NCBI RefSeq assembly: GCF_021405525.1
Contig: NZ_JAGQAG010000001.1
Coordinates: 2,914,001-2,978,000, forward strand
Length of the DNA stretch: 64,000 nucleotides
From: Ruegeria pomeroyi
Lineage (GTDB): Bacteria; Pseudomonadota; Alphaproteobacteria; Rhodobacterales; Rhodobacteraceae
Reading direction: 5' to 3'
Shown here: positions 1 to 9,872 of the stretch, piece by piece
How the letters are laid out: every line of letters begins with the position of its first letter
Position numbering within the stretch: the stretch's first letter is position 1
Made by a program: the position numbers and the translations under genes
Notes under the pieces: model-generated
Seen by the model: only the letters and a program-made list of their open reading frames with translations
Databases searched by the model: none
Told to the model about the DNA's origin: nothing

Positions 1-728
1 CATCTGGCCCGCCAGATACAGCCCCTCGGCCTCGTCCACCCCGATCACCGCGCGGTCCGGCCCGCCCTCGGCGAATAGCCGCCGTTTCGCCGCGAAATAG
101 CCGCCCATGCCGCCATGCCGGTCCAGGTGGTCGGGCGAGAGATTGGTGAACACCGCCACATCCGGGGTCAGCGCCCGCGCCAGATCGGTCTGATAGCTGG
201 AAAGCTCCAGCACCACGACCGAGCCCTCCTCTCCCGGCTCGATATCCAGCACCCCGCGCCCGATATTGCCCGCCAGTTGCGAGGGCCGCCCCGCCTCGCT
301 CAGGATGTGGTGGATCAGCGCCGAGGTGGTCGACTTGCCGTTCGACCCGGTCACCGCCACCACGCGGGGCAGCGTGTCGAACCCGTCCCACTCGGGCCCG
401 GCAAACGACCGGAAGAAGAGGCCGATATCGTTATCCACCGGCACCCCCGCCTCCAGCGCGGCCGCCACCACCGGGTTCGGCGCGGGATAAAGATGCGGGA
501 TGCCCGGCGACACGATCAGACAGGCGGTATCGTCCCAGACGCCCTGCTTGCGCAGATCACGGATGAGGAAGCCCTCGCCCTCGGCCGCCTCGCGCGCGGC
601 GGGGTTGTCGTCCCAGCACAGCGCCTCGGCGCCCCCCGCCCGCAAGGCCCGCGCCGTGGCCAGCCCCGAGCGGCCCAGACCCAAAACCGCCACCCTGGCA
701 CCCGCAAACCCTCTGACCGGGATCATGC
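1..728 (-). CDS. murD: UDP-N-acetylmuramoyl-L-alanine--D-glutamate ligase MurD (3' end outside window)
   Basis: MurD adds D-glutamate to UDP-MurNAc-L-Ala in the cytoplasm, the second amino-acid step of peptidoglycan precursor synthesis. Only about the first 242 residues are in the window. An N-terminal Rossmann-like nucleotide motif GLGRSG lies at residues 16-21 and the Mur-ligase ATP loop TGSNGKST at 126-133. The later [10 protein letters not shown] stretch is typical of the central domain. Translation starts at the ATG at 726-728; the reading frame is open to the window edge. It follows mraY in the dcw order but is separated from it by a TPR gene, which is unusual. Truncation is due to the window boundary, not to a mutation. 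Confidence 0.95.
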
Positions 729-792
729 CTGCTCTCCCTCAAACCCGTTTCGCGCCACCCTGTACCCGGTCAGGGCAGGATTGCAAGCGGGG

Positions 793-2589
793 CTAGTCAG
801 GCTTTTCCGAGAGAAGCTGCTCCAGATTTTCCCGCACGGTCTGCGTATTCGGATGCTCCGCCCCCAGAGTCTGTTCAAAAATCATCAGCGCCTGAGCACA
901 TAGCGTCTCAGCCTCGGTGAAACGACCCTGCTCCCGCACCACCCCGGCGAGGTTGTTGAGGTGGATAGCATAGTCCGGATGCCGCTCGCTAATCGTCGCC
1001 TTGTCGATCTCCAGCGCCTGGACATATAGCGCCTCGGCCTCACCAAAGCGGCCCTGCGCCTGCACCACCCCGGCGAGGTTGTTGAGACGGATGGCATAGC
1101 CCGGATGCCGCTCGCCAATCGTTGCCTTGTCGATCTCCAGCGCCTGGACATATAGCGCCTCGGCCTCAGCAAAGCGGCCCTGCGCCTGCACCACCCCGGC
1201 GAGGTTGTTGAGACGGATGGCATGGCCCGGATGCCGCTCGCCAATCGTTGCCTTGTCGATCTCCAGCGCCTGGACATATAGCGCCTCGGCCTCAGCAAAG
1301 CGGCCCTGCGCCTCCACCACCCCTGCGAGGTTGTTTAGGCGAGTGGCATAGCCCGGATGCCGCTCGCCAATCGTCGCCTTGTCGATCTCCAGCGCCTGAA
1401 CACAAAGCGCTTCGGCCTCGGCGTGGCGGCCCTGCGCCTTCACCACCAAGGCGAGATTGTTGAGGCGGGTGGCATAGTCCGGATGCCGCTCGCCAATCGT
1501 CGCCTTGTCGATCTCCAGCGCCTGAACACAAAGCGCTTCGGCCTCGGCGTGGCGACCCTGCGCCTTCACCACCAAGGCGAGATTGTTGAGGCGGGTGGCA
1601 TAGTCCGGATGCCACTCGCCAATCGTCGCCTTGTCGATCTCCAGCGCCTGAACACAAAGCGCTTCGGCCTCAGCAAAGCGGCCCTGTGCCTCCACCACCC
1701 CGGCGAGGTTGCTGAGGCGGCTGGCGTAGTCCGGATGCCGCTCGCCAATCGTTGCCTTGTCGATCTCCAGCGCCTGGACATATAGCGCCTCGGCCTCACC
1801 AAAGCGGCCCTGCGCCTGCAGGTTGATGGCGTGTTCGTTCAGTGCCACGGCCTGCCGCTCCGGCGTTTCGCGGGTACGGGCAAGTTCGACCAACTCGCCG
1901 CTATAGCGTAGGGCCGTGGCGAATTGCCCTGCCCGTTCGGCGAAATCGCTGGCCTTGCGCAGCGTGGTGAAGCGCGGATCAAGCCGCGCAGCCCGTGCAT
2001 AGTGTTCAGCGGCATCGCCCCAGCGCACCTCGGCCTCGGCGATCTCGCCTCTGCCAAAGGCGGCGCGGGCAGCTTCCTGCACCTCCAATTTGCGGCGCTC
2101 CTCGATCTCGGCGAACAGCTCGTCGGCGATGGAGTAGTCCCCCTGCTCGAGCGCCGCACGCGCCTCGGCCAGCCGGTCGCCGCCGATCTGATTGCCGGAT
2201 CGCTCCAGCAGCGCCTCTAGCTCGACGATCCGCCGCTGCGCCTCGGCAAAGGCGTCATCGGGGTTGGCGATCTGCTGTTCCAGTTCCGCGATCCGCGCCC
2301 GCAACTGGTCCTTTTCCGCGTCGGGCGCGGTGGCCAGTTCCTGTAGCAGATCTTCCTTGATCTCGCGCCGCACACGCAAGAAATCGGCGACCGTCATCTT
2401 TTGCCGGTCTTCGGCTTTGGGCATTCTTAGCTTGTCGATGGTCGCGTCAGACAGGTCAGTCTTCGGCTTTCTGGAAAACGGCCATTTGAGAACTCCCCAG
2501 ATCAACAGCCCAATCGCGATCAATCCCCCGGCGGCACCTGCTTCCTCGGTATACTCCGTCAGGAACCCCAAGACCGTTTCCAACATCAC
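793..2589 (-). CDS. Membrane-anchored tetratricopeptide-repeat protein
   Basis: A 598-residue protein of unknown role. Residues about 18-37 form one membrane segment, followed by an acidic/basic helical, probably coiled-coil stretch (about 75-150). From about residue 255 to 585 it is built from 42-residue TPR units of the kinesin-light-chain type (GRF-EAEALYVQALEIDKATIGERHPDYA pattern). Seven units carry the EIDKATI core and a more diverged eighth unit ends the protein. The units are nearly identical, also at DNA level, which points to recent expansion or gene conversion. The gene sits inside the dcw cluster between mraY and murD, where no such gene is usual. A scaffold role in cell-envelope assembly is a guess from position only. 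Confidence 0.85.
   Translation of the reverse strand: MMLETVLGFLTEYTEEAGAAGGLIAIGLLIWGVLKWPFSRKPKTDLSDATIDKLRMPKAEDRQKMTVADFLRVRREIKEDLLQELATAPDAEKDQLRARIAELEQQIANPDDAFAEAQRRIVELEALLERSGNQIGGDRLAEARAALEQGDYSIADELFAEIEERRKLEVQEAARAAFGRGEIAEAEVRWGDAAEHYARAARLDPRFTTLRKASDFAERAGQFATALRYSGELVELARTRETPERQAVALNEHAINLQAQGRFGEAEALYVQALEIDKATIGERHPDYASRLSNLAGVVEAQGRFAEAEALCVQALEIDKATIGEWHPDYATRLNNLALVVKAQGRHAEAEALCVQALEIDKATIGERHPDYATRLNNLALVVKAQGRHAEAEALCVQALEIDKATIGERHPGYATRLNNLAGVVEAQGRFAEAEALYVQALEIDKATIGERHPGHAIRLNNLAGVVQAQGRFAEAEALYVQALEIDKATIGERHPGYAIRLNNLAGVVQAQGRFGEAEALYVQALEIDKATISERHPDYAIHLNNLAGVVREQGRFTEAETLCAQALMIFEQTLGAEHPNTQTVRENLEQLLSEKPD
915..1845 (-). repeat. 126-bp tandem coding repeats of the TPR gene
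   Basis: Seven consecutive units of 126 bp (42 codons) lie inside the TPR gene. The same 18-base block gtcgatctccagcgcctg recurs at 1003, 1129, 1255, 1381, 1507, 1633 and 1759, exactly 126 bases apart. Differences between units are few and mostly confined to a handful of codons (GER/GEW, GYA/DYA, GVV/LVV). Such arrays are prone to copy-number change and to short-read assembly collapse. Confidence 0.95.
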
Positions 2590-2734
2590 CTGATCACCCT
2601 ACTACCGCGCCCTCACCATACCCGCCTCGAGCGATTGGGGAAGTCTCAACTTCCGCTCAGGCGGTGTTGGGACGCCGGCAAAGGGGCCGTATCACCCCGC
2701 ACAATCGGTCACTTCGGTGTACGAAAGGCCCGCC

Positions 2735-3817
2735 TCAGCGGACCTTGAGTGTGGCCAGCCCGATCATCGCCAGGATCAGCGAGATGATCCAGAAGCGGAT
2801 CACAATGGTAGGTTCGGCCCAGCCCTTTTTCTCGTAATGGTGATGGATCGGGGCCATCAGGAACACCCGCTTGCCGGTGCGTTTGAAATAGAGCACCTGG
2901 ATGATGACACTCAGCGCCTCGACCACAAATAGCCCGCCGACGATGGCCAGCACCAGCTCGTGCTTGGTGGCCACCGCGATGGCGCCCAGTGCGCCGCCCA
3001 GCGCCAGCGAACCGGTATCGCCCATGAACACCGCCGCAGGGGGCGCGTTATACCACAGGAAACCCAACCCGGCGCCAAAGAGCGCCGCGGTGAAGATCAG
3101 GATCTCTCCGGTCCCCGGCACGTAATGCACGTCGAGATATTCGGTAAAGTCGACCCGCCCCACCGCATAGGCGATGACGCCCAGGGTCGAGGCCGCGATC
3201 ATCGCGGGCATGATCGCCAGCCCGTCCAGACCATCCGTCAGGTTGACCGCATTGGCCGCCCCCACAATGACGCAGATCGCAAAGGGCACATAGAGCAGGC
3301 CCAGATTGATCAGCGTGTCCTTGAACACCGGCAGCGCCAGCTGGTTCTGCAATTCGGCGGGATGGTTGTAGCCTGCCCAGAGCGCGGCGATCACCGCGAT
3401 GATGATGCCCAGCGCCAGCCGCATCTTGCCCGACACGCCCTTGGTGTTCTGTTTCGACACCTTGGCATAGTCGTCGGCAAAGCCGATCAGCGCATAGGCC
3501 AGCGTCACGAACAGCACCATCCAGACAAACGGGTTGTCCCAGCGCGCCCAGAGCAGCGTCGAGGTCAACAGCGCCCCCACGATCAGCAGCCCGCCCATGG
3601 TCGGCGTGCCCGCCTTGGAGAAATGCCCCTCGGGGCCGTCGTCGCGGATCGGCTGACCCTTGCCCTGCTTGCGGCGCAGCACGTTGATCAGGGGACGTCC
3701 GAACAGGAACCCGAAAATCAGCGCCGTCATGAAGGCCCCGCCCGCGCGGAAGGTGATGTAGCGGAAGAGGTTCCAGACATCCCCCCCGTCCGACAGGGCA
3801 GTCAACCAGTAAAGCAT
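2735..3817 (-). CDS. mraY: Phospho-N-acetylmuramoyl-pentapeptide transferase MraY
   Basis: Integral membrane enzyme that transfers phospho-MurNAc-pentapeptide from UDP to undecaprenyl phosphate, giving lipid I. At 360 residues it has the usual family length and about ten hydrophobic segments. Family signatures are visible: DDYAKV at 115-120 (catalytic Asp pair), [10 protein letters not shown] at 191-200, and the HHHYEKKGW loop at 325-333. It lies 15 bases downstream of murF and so is very probably in the same transcript. The start ATG at 3815-3817 gives the expected MLYWL N-terminus. Confidence 0.97.
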   Translation of the reverse strand: MLYWLTALSDGGDVWNLFRYITFRAGGAFMTALIFGFLFGRPLINVLRRKQGKGQPIRDDGPEGHFSKAGTPTMGGLLIVGALLTSTLLWARWDNPFVWMVLFVTLAYALIGFADDYAKVSKQNTKGVSGKMRLALGIIIAVIAALWAGYNHPAELQNQLALPVFKDTLINLGLLYVPFAICVIVGAANAVNLTDGLDGLAIMPAMIAASTLGVIAYAVGRVDFTEYLDVHYVPGTGEILIFTAALFGAGLGFLWYNAPPAAVFMGDTGSLALGGALGAIAVATKHELVLAIVGGLFVVEALSVIIQVLYFKRTGKRVFLMAPIHHHYEKKGWAEPTIVIRFWIISLILAMIGLATLKVR

Positions 3818-3832
3818 GCGACGGCGTCCTTG

Positions 3833-5227
3833 TTACGTTTCCGACTGTTTCGATCCGGCCCCATGGCCCATTTCACGCAGCCCGTCAACAAGACGGGCCA
3901 ATCCCATGCTGAGCGAGCCCTTGACCAGCACCGTATCGCCCGGCGCGACCAGCGCGGGCAGATCTGCCAGCATCTGGGCACCGGTCTCGGTCCAGCGCCC
4001 GCGTTTGGCCTCGGGCAGAGCCGCGTGCAGGGCGCGCATCAGCGGCCCGATGCAATGGACCCGGTCGATGCGCGCCATCGCCGGCAGCGCGGCCAGACCG
4101 GCGTGCAGCGTCAGCTCCTCGGGGCCAAGCTCCTTCATGTCACCCAGAAAGGCCACTCGACGGCGCCCCGGGGCGCTGGCCAGCACTTCGAGCGCGGCCC
4201 CGACCGAGGTTGGGTTGGCGTTATAGCTGTCGTCGAACAGGGTCAGCGACCCGCCGGGCAGGGTCACGATCTCGCGCGCGCCGCGCCCCTTGTAGGGGGT
4301 CCAGCGCTGCAACCCTTGCAGAGACGCCCCCGCATCGGCGCCCAGCGCATCGCAGCAGGCCAGAGCCCCCAGCGCGTTCATCGCGAAATGCGTTCCCGCC
4401 GATTGCAGGGTGAAACTGACGGGGCCAGCCGGTGTGTCGGCGCGGGCATGGGTCATCCCATCCGCCACATCGACCCCGGTCAGGCGATAGTCTTGCGCGG
4501 CACGCCCGAAGGTAACCTGCCGGGCACCTTGAGCGGCGGCGCGCAGGATATCCGCCTCGGGAATATCGGCGTTCAGAACCGCCACACCGCCGGGCTCCAG
4601 CCCCTCCATGATTGCGGCCTTCTCGCGCGCGATACCGGCCACGTTGTCAAACGCCTCCAGATGAACCGCCGCGACGGTGGTGACCATCGCCACATGCGGG
4701 CGGGTCTGGCGGGCCAAGGGCGCGATCTCGCCGGGATGGTTCATGCCGATCTCGATCACCGCAAATTCGGTATCCCGCGGCATCCGAGCCAGCGTCAGCG
4801 GTACACCCCAATGGTTGTTGTAGCTGGCGACGCTGGCATGGGTGCGGCCCTGAGCGCCCAGCATGGCGGCCAGCATTTCCTTGGTCGAGGTCTTGCCGAC
4901 ACTGCCGGTCACCGCCACCACCCGCGCCTGTGTGCGGGCACGACCGGCGCGGCCCAGGGCCTCTAGCCCGGTTTGCACGTCTTCGACCAGCAACAGCGGC
5001 GCGTCCGGGGCCACCCCCTCGGGGATGCGCGAAACCAGCGCGGCGCCCGCGCCCTTCTCAAGCGCCTGCGCCACAAAATCATGCCCGTCGCGGGCGGCGG
5101 TCAGTGCGACGAAGAGGTCACCCGGCGCGATGGTGCGGGTGTCGATCGAGATGCCGCTGACCTGCCAGTCGCCCATGGCGCGGCCCCCGGTGGCCTCGGT
5201 GGCTTCGGCTGCGGTCCAGAGGGTCAT
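3833..5227 (-). CDS. murF: UDP-MurNAc-tripeptide--D-alanyl-D-alanine ligase MurF
   Basis: Cytoplasmic ligase that adds D-Ala-D-Ala to UDP-MurNAc-tripeptide, completing the pentapeptide precursor used by MraY. The 464-residue protein has the N-terminal MurF substrate domain, the ATP loop TGSVGKTST at 107-115, the central EIGMNHPGEI block and the C-terminal domain with DSYNANPTS. Its first codons overlap the end of murE by four bases (ATGA type), indicating translational coupling. Length and order match other alphaproteobacterial dcw clusters. Confidence 0.97.
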   Translation of the reverse strand: MTLWTAAEATEATGGRAMGDWQVSGISIDTRTIAPGDLFVALTAARDGHDFVAQALEKGAGAALVSRIPEGVAPDAPLLLVEDVQTGLEALGRAGRARTQARVVAVTGSVGKTSTKEMLAAMLGAQGRTHASVASYNNHWGVPLTLARMPRDTEFAVIEIGMNHPGEIAPLARQTRPHVAMVTTVAAVHLEAFDNVAGIAREKAAIMEGLEPGGVAVLNADIPEADILRAAAQGARQVTFGRAAQDYRLTGVDVADGMTHARADTPAGPVSFTLQSAGTHFAMNALGALACCDALGADAGASLQGLQRWTPYKGRGAREIVTLPGGSLTLFDDSYNANPTSVGAALEVLASAPGRRRVAFLGDMKELGPEELTLHAGLAALPAMARIDRVHCIGPLMRALHAALPEAKRGRWTETGAQMLADLPALVAPGDTVLVKGSLSMGLARLVDGLREMGHGAGSKQSET

Positions 5228-6705
5228 GCCAGCCGTCCTTCCAGTGCGGCCACCGCGATGCTGGCCTGTTCCACATCATCAAAGGGCAGCACCTGGTCGC
5301 CAACCACCTGCCCCGTCTCATGCCCCTTGCCACAAATCAGCAGCGCATCGCCCGGTTCCAGCGTGTCGACACCGCGCAGGATCGCCTCGGCCCGGTCGCC
5401 CACTTCGGTGGCACCGGGGGCGCCCTGCATCACGGCGGCGCGGATCAGGGCAGGATCCTCGCTGCGCGGGTTGTCATCGGTGACAATGACGATATCGGCG
5501 TTTTCCACCGCCGCCTTGCCCATCAGCGGGCGCTTGGTCGCGTCACGATCGCCACCGGCGCCGATAATGGCCACCAGCCGGCCTATCACATGCGGGCGCA
5601 GCGCCTTGAGCGCGGTCGCCACGGCATCGGGGGTATGGGAGTAATCGACAAAGACCGCCGCACCATTGGCACGGGTCGCGGCCATCTGCATCCGGCCCCG
5701 GACCGTGCCCAGATGCGGCAAGGTTTCAAAGACGCGTTCGGGCGCGTCGCCGCTGGCGATGACCAGCCCGCAGGCCAACAGGATATTCTCAGCCTGAAAA
5801 CCGCCAATGAGGTCAAGCCGCGCCTGATAGGCCTTGCCCCGCCACGAAAACAGCATGTCCTGACCGGTGGCGTCAAAGCGCTGGTTGGTCAGGCTCAGGT
5901 CACAGGGGCCACGCCCCACCGTCAGCACGTTCTGGCCGCGCGCGGCGGCAATCGCGCGCATCTCGGCGCCCTTGGGGTCATCCATGTTGATGACCGCCAC
6001 CCCGTCAGGTGGCAGCACCCGGCGAAAGAGCCCCGCCTTGGCGGCGAAATAGGCCTCGAAAGTGGCGTGGTAATCCAGATGGTCCTGGGTGAAATTGGTG
6101 AACCCGGCGGCCTTGAGCACCACTCCGTCCAACCGCCGCTGTTCCAGCCCGTGGCTGGAGGCCTCCATCGCCGCGTGGGTGACGCCGTTTGCCGCCGCCT
6201 CGGCCAGACAACGATGCAGGGTGATCGGTTCCGGCGTGGTATGGGCCAGCGGCGCGGTCCAGGCGCCCTCGACCCCGGTGGTGCCAAGATTGACGGCAGC
6301 ATGGCCCAGCTCGGTCCAGATCTGGCGCACGAAGGTCGAGACCGAAGTCTTGCCATTGGTGCCGGTGACCGCGACCATGGTGGCGGGCTGCGCCCCGAAC
6401 CAGAGCGCCGCCGTCAGGGCCAGCGTCTGGCGCGGATCCTCGACCACCACCAGCGCGGCCTGCGAGGCGTCCAGTTCGGCGGCCGCGATGCGGGCGCCCT
6501 CGGCATCGGTCAGGATGGTGCTGGCGCCCATCCGCAGGGCGTACTGGATGAACTCGCCGCCATGCACCCGGCTGCCGGGCAGCGCCGCGAACAGGAACCC
6601 GTCGCGCACCTGACGGCTGTCGACGGCCAGCCCGGTGATTTCAGGGTCACGCCCGCCCCGGGCGGTCAGCGCCAGATGGCTTAGTCTTCGTGCCGAGTCA
6701 CCCAT
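5224..6705 (-). CDS. murE: UDP-MurNAc-L-alanyl-D-glutamate--meso-DAP ligase MurE
   Basis: Cytoplasmic ligase that adds the third amino acid of the peptidoglycan stem. The ATP loop TGTNGKTS is at residues 114-121. The DNPR motif at about 411-414 is the signature of enzymes specific for meso-diaminopimelate rather than lysine. It is 493 residues, usual for the family. The start ATG lies 19 bases beyond the ftsI stop, and the end overlaps murF by four bases, so ftsI, murE and murF form one tightly packed unit. Confidence 0.97.
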   Translation of the reverse strand: MGDSARRLSHLALTARGGRDPEITGLAVDSRQVRDGFLFAALPGSRVHGGEFIQYALRMGASTILTDAEGARIAAAELDASQAALVVVEDPRQTLALTAALWFGAQPATMVAVTGTNGKTSVSTFVRQIWTELGHAAVNLGTTGVEGAWTAPLAHTTPEPITLHRCLAEAAANGVTHAAMEASSHGLEQRRLDGVVLKAAGFTNFTQDHLDYHATFEAYFAAKAGLFRRVLPPDGVAVINMDDPKGAEMRAIAAARGQNVLTVGRGPCDLSLTNQRFDATGQDMLFSWRGKAYQARLDLIGGFQAENILLACGLVIASGDAPERVFETLPHLGTVRGRMQMAATRANGAAVFVDYSHTPDAVATALKALRPHVIGRLVAIIGAGGDRDATKRPLMGKAAVENADIVIVTDDNPRSEDPALIRAAVMQGAPGATEVGDRAEAILRGVDTLEPGDALLICGKGHETGQVVGDQVLPFDDVEQASIAVAALEGRLA

Positions 6706-6723
6706 GGCGCCCTCACCTCATGT

Positions 6724-8511
6724 TCAGTTCGAGGTGAGCGTATAGCCAGACCCCTGAGCGGGCTCAAGCTGTGGCCTGAGACCCAGAAGCGGCGCGACCC
6801 GGCCGATAAGCTCGGCCGCGACGGGAACCGCCGTCCAGCCGGCGGTGCGGCGCTTTTCGCCATAGGCCAGGATCGAGGGTTCATCCAGCGTCACCACCAG
6901 CACGTATTTCGGGTCCGAGGCCGGGAACATGCTGGCGAATGTGGCGACCACCTTGTCATCGTAATAGCCGCCGCGCGGCTTGGGCTTGTCGGCGGTGCCG
7001 GTCTTGCCGCCCACCTGATAGCCCGGCACCTCTCCAAAGCTGGCGGTGCCGCTGGTGACCACCTTGCGCAGCATCGCCCGCGCCTGCCGGGCGGCGCTTT
7101 CCGACATCACCCGGGGGCCATATTGCGGGCCTTTCTGTTTCAGCACCGTCGGGCTGACATATTGCCCGCCATTGGCGATGGCGGCATAGCCCGCCGCCAG
7201 ATGCATCGGGCTGGTCGACAGGCCATGGCCATAGGAAATGGTGACAGTGCTCAACTCGCCCCAATTCTTGGGCTTGAGCGGCTGTCCGCCCGAGGCCTCG
7301 ACAATCTCGAACGGGGTCGGATCGAACATGCCCAGACTGTTGAGAAAGGCCTGCTGCCGCTCGGCCCCGATCTGAAGCGCAAGCCGCCCGGTGCCCCGGT
7401 TCGAGCTGTGCACGATCACGTCGGCGATGCTGATCTTGCCGTAATTCTTGTTGTTGAATTCACCGATCGGAAACTTGCCGATCCGCATCGGCCCCGAGGT
7501 GTCGATGATGGTATCGGAATTGACCAGCTCTAGATCGACCGCCTGCGCGGCAGTGAAGATCTTGAAGACCGAGCCCAGCTCGTACACCCCCTGCACATAA
7601 CGGTTGAACAGCGGGCTGTCCGAAGGGTCAAAGCCGCTGGTGGGCGGGCGTGGCCGGTCATTGGGATCGAAGGAGGGCAAGGAAGAGGCGGCAACCACCT
7701 CGCCCGTATGCACATCCATTAGGACGGCCGAGGCGCCCTTGGCGCTCATGATCTTCATGCCGCCGTCCAGCACCTGCTCCATCGCCGCCTGCACCGTCAG
7801 ATCAAGAGACAGCTGCAAGGGCTTGGTCCCGTTGGCCGGGTCACGCAGATAGCCGTCGAATTGCTTTTCGACACCGGCAACGCCAATCACTTCGGCGGCG
7901 TCCACCCCTTCGCGGCCGAACCCGGCACCACCCAGGACATGCGCGGCAAGCCGGCCATTGGGATAAAGCCGCATCTCGCGCGGGCCAAATAGCAGGCCGG
8001 GGTCACCGATATCATGCACCGCCTGCTTCTGCTCGGGGCTGATGCGTTTCTTGATCCAGATGAACTTGCGCTTGCCGGTAAAGTCACGCACCAGCCGGTC
8101 GCGGTCCAGATCGGGGAAGATGCGGACCAGCCCCTCGGCGGCGGCGACGGGGTCGACCATCTGCGGCGGCTGGGCATAAAGCGAATGGGTCTCGAAATTG
8201 GTGGCCAAGAGCCGCCCTTCGCGATCGACGATATCCGCGCGCTGCGCCGCGATGGTGGCCCCGGGGGCACTGGCCATCGGCTCCTGCGCCTCGGACGAGG
8301 CCAGCATGCCCATGCGGGCGCCGACCACCGAAAAGGCACAGAAGAAAAAGACACCCAGCACCAGCAGCCGCCCCTCGGCGCGGGCGCGCGAACGGTCCTG
8401 CATCTCTTCATGGCGCAGGCGAATGTTCTCGCGTTCGATCAGATCGGGGTTCTCACCCTTGGCACGGGCATGCAGGACACGGGCAAGCGGGCGCAGAGGG
8501 GTGCGGATCAT
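6724..8511 (-). CDS. ftsI: Septal penicillin-binding protein FtsI (PBP3)
   Basis: Divisome transpeptidase that cross-links septal peptidoglycan in the periplasm. A cytoplasmic N-terminus precedes one membrane segment (about residues 47-66) and the PBP dimerisation domain. The transpeptidase domain carries all three active-site motifs: SVFK at 314-317 (nucleophile Ser314), SSN at 369-371 and KTG at 503-505. Length is 595 residues, normal for the class B PBP3 group. It overlaps ftsL by four bases upstream. Confidence 0.96.
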   Translation of the reverse strand: MIRTPLRPLARVLHARAKGENPDLIERENIRLRHEEMQDRSRARAEGRLLVLGVFFFCAFSVVGARMGMLASSEAQEPMASAPGATIAAQRADIVDREGRLLATNFETHSLYAQPPQMVDPVAAAEGLVRIFPDLDRDRLVRDFTGKRKFIWIKKRISPEQKQAVHDIGDPGLLFGPREMRLYPNGRLAAHVLGGAGFGREGVDAAEVIGVAGVEKQFDGYLRDPANGTKPLQLSLDLTVQAAMEQVLDGGMKIMSAKGASAVLMDVHTGEVVAASSLPSFDPNDRPRPPTSGFDPSDSPLFNRYVQGVYELGSVFKIFTAAQAVDLELVNSDTIIDTSGPMRIGKFPIGEFNNKNYGKISIADVIVHSSNRGTGRLALQIGAERQQAFLNSLGMFDPTPFEIVEASGGQPLKPKNWGELSTVTISYGHGLSTSPMHLAAGYAAIANGGQYVSPTVLKQKGPQYGPRVMSESAARQARAMLRKVVTSGTASFGEVPGYQVGGKTGTADKPKPRGGYYDDKVVATFASMFPASDPKYVLVVTLDEPSILAYGEKRRTAGWTAVPVAAELIGRVAPLLGLRPQLEPAQGSGYTLTSN

Positions 8512-8876
8512 GGCTGTTGCTCCGGCGGCAGGGTTCCGGCGTCCGAGAAATTCGACACGTCGATCCCGTTGATGATCGGCAGGGCGGGATCCTCGGCATA
8601 CATGATTTCCGAGACCCGCCCGAACTGGTCGGCACGCATGGGCAACAGGCCCAGACGCTCGAAATTCAGGTCAGCAAGTTCGCGCAGGCGGTCGGGACGG
8701 TTGAGATAGGCCCATTCGGCGCGCAGCACGTTCAGCCGGACCTGTGCCTCGCCGATCTGGCGTTGCAGGCGCTGGGTATCCTTCAACACCTCCTGGGTGC
8801 GGTAATTCTCCTGATAGGCCCAGAGCGCCAGTCCCAGAACCGCCAGCGCGGTCAGCACATAGATCACACTTTTCAC
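8508..8876 (-). CDS. ftsL: Cell division protein FtsL
   Basis: Small bitopic division protein (122 residues) with a short cytoplasmic tail, one membrane segment at about residues 4-20 and a periplasmic helical, probably coiled-coil stretch rich in Gln, Arg and Leu. FtsL recruits and activates the FtsWI septal synthase together with FtsB. The sequence itself is weakly conserved; the call rests on topology, size and its place between rsmH and ftsI. It overlaps rsmH and ftsI by four bases each. Confidence 0.9.
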   Translation of the reverse strand: MKSVIYVLTALAVLGLALWAYQENYRTQEVLKDTQRLQRQIGEAQVRLNVLRAEWAYLNRPDRLRELADLNFERLGLLPMRADQFGRVSEIMYAEDPALPIINGIDVSNFSDAGTLPPEQQP

Positions 8877-9868
8877 CGAGATCCCCCCCTGAGTTGCGGC
8901 ATGCCGATGGATTTGGCGTCTACCGTACCGGCCGACGCGTCGGTGCGGATCGCGACGCGCAGCTTGGCGGAGCGCGCGCGCGGGTTCTCGGCCAGTTCCT
9001 GATCATCGGGTCCGACGGCCTTGCGGGTCAGCAGCTCGAACCGCGGTGCGTCCTCGACGGTTTCAGGAGCATAGCGGTTGGCCCGCCCGCTGCGCCCGGC
9101 CCGCGCCTGAAGGAAGCGCTTGACCATCCGGTCCTCGATGGAATGAAAGGTGACAACCGCCAGCTTACCGCCGGGCTTCAGCGCCCGCTCGGCAGCCATC
9201 AGCCCCTCGAACAATTCGTCGTATTCGGCATTCACCGCGATGCGCAGCGCCTGAAAGCTGCGGGTGGCGGGATGCGACTGTCCCGGCTTGGGCCGGGGCA
9301 GACAGCTTTCGACGATGGCGGCCAGTTGCAGAGTCGTCTCGATCGGCGCGTCGGCTCGCGCCTTGACGATGGCCCGGGCGATGCGGCGGCTGGCGCGCTC
9401 TTCGCCATAATGAAACAGGATATCGGCCAGTTCGGCCTCGGTCGCGGTATTGACCAGATCGGCGGCACTCGGCCCCTCCTGGCTCATCCGCATGTCGAGG
9501 GGGCCATCCTTCATGAAGGAAAACCCGCGCTCGGCGAGGTCAAGCTGCATCGAGGAGACCCCGAGATCGAGCACAACTCCATCCAGATCGCTGGCATATT
9601 CGTCCATGCGGGAAAACACGCCCTGCTGCATCACCAGCCGGCCGCCATATTCACCGGCCCAATCCGCCGCCAGTTCAAAGGCCAGCGGATCGCGGTCCAC
9701 CGCGATGACGCGGTCAGCCCCGGCGGCCAGCAGGCCGCGGGTATAGCCACCAGCACCGAATGTACCGTCCAGCCAGACCCCCGACACCGGCGCAACCGCC
9801 GCCAGAAGCGGGCGCAGCAGAACGGGAATGTGAGGATCGTCGGGAGAGGGGGCAGCGGTTCCGGACAT
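8873..9868 (-). CDS. rsmH: 16S rRNA (cytosine1402-N4)-methyltransferase RsmH (MraW)
   Basis: S-adenosylmethionine-dependent enzyme that methylates C1402 in the ribosomal P site. The 331-residue protein begins PHIPVLL and has the SAM-binding GTFGAGGYT motif, VIAVDRDP, the [11 protein letters not shown] block and [11 protein letters not shown], all family hallmarks. The frame is open farther upstream into mraZ, but the ATG at 9866-9868 gives the canonical N-terminus and leaves four bases to the mraZ stop, so this start was chosen. Confidence 0.96.
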   Translation of the reverse strand: MSGTAAPSPDDPHIPVLLRPLLAAVAPVSGVWLDGTFGAGGYTRGLLAAGADRVIAVDRDPLAFELAADWAGEYGGRLVMQQGVFSRMDEYASDLDGVVLDLGVSSMQLDLAERGFSFMKDGPLDMRMSQEGPSAADLVNTATEAELADILFHYGEERASRRIARAIVKARADAPIETTLQLAAIVESCLPRPKPGQSHPATRSFQALRIAVNAEYDELFEGLMAAERALKPGGKLAVVTFHSIEDRMVKRFLQARAGRSGRANRYAPETVEDAPRFELLTRKAVGPDDQELAENPRARSAKLRVAIRTDASAGTVDAKSIGMPQLRGGSR

Positions 9869-9872
9869 GACC

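Noticed and set aside
915-1845. Possible CRISPR or satellite array in the 126-bp repeats
   Set aside because: The repeats are in frame and encode TPR helices; the unit length is exactly 42 codons.
2960-4966. A 668-codon plus-strand open frame over mraY and murF
   Set aside because: Antisense shadow of well-identified genes; its Arg/Gln/His-rich composition is typical of GC-driven false frames.
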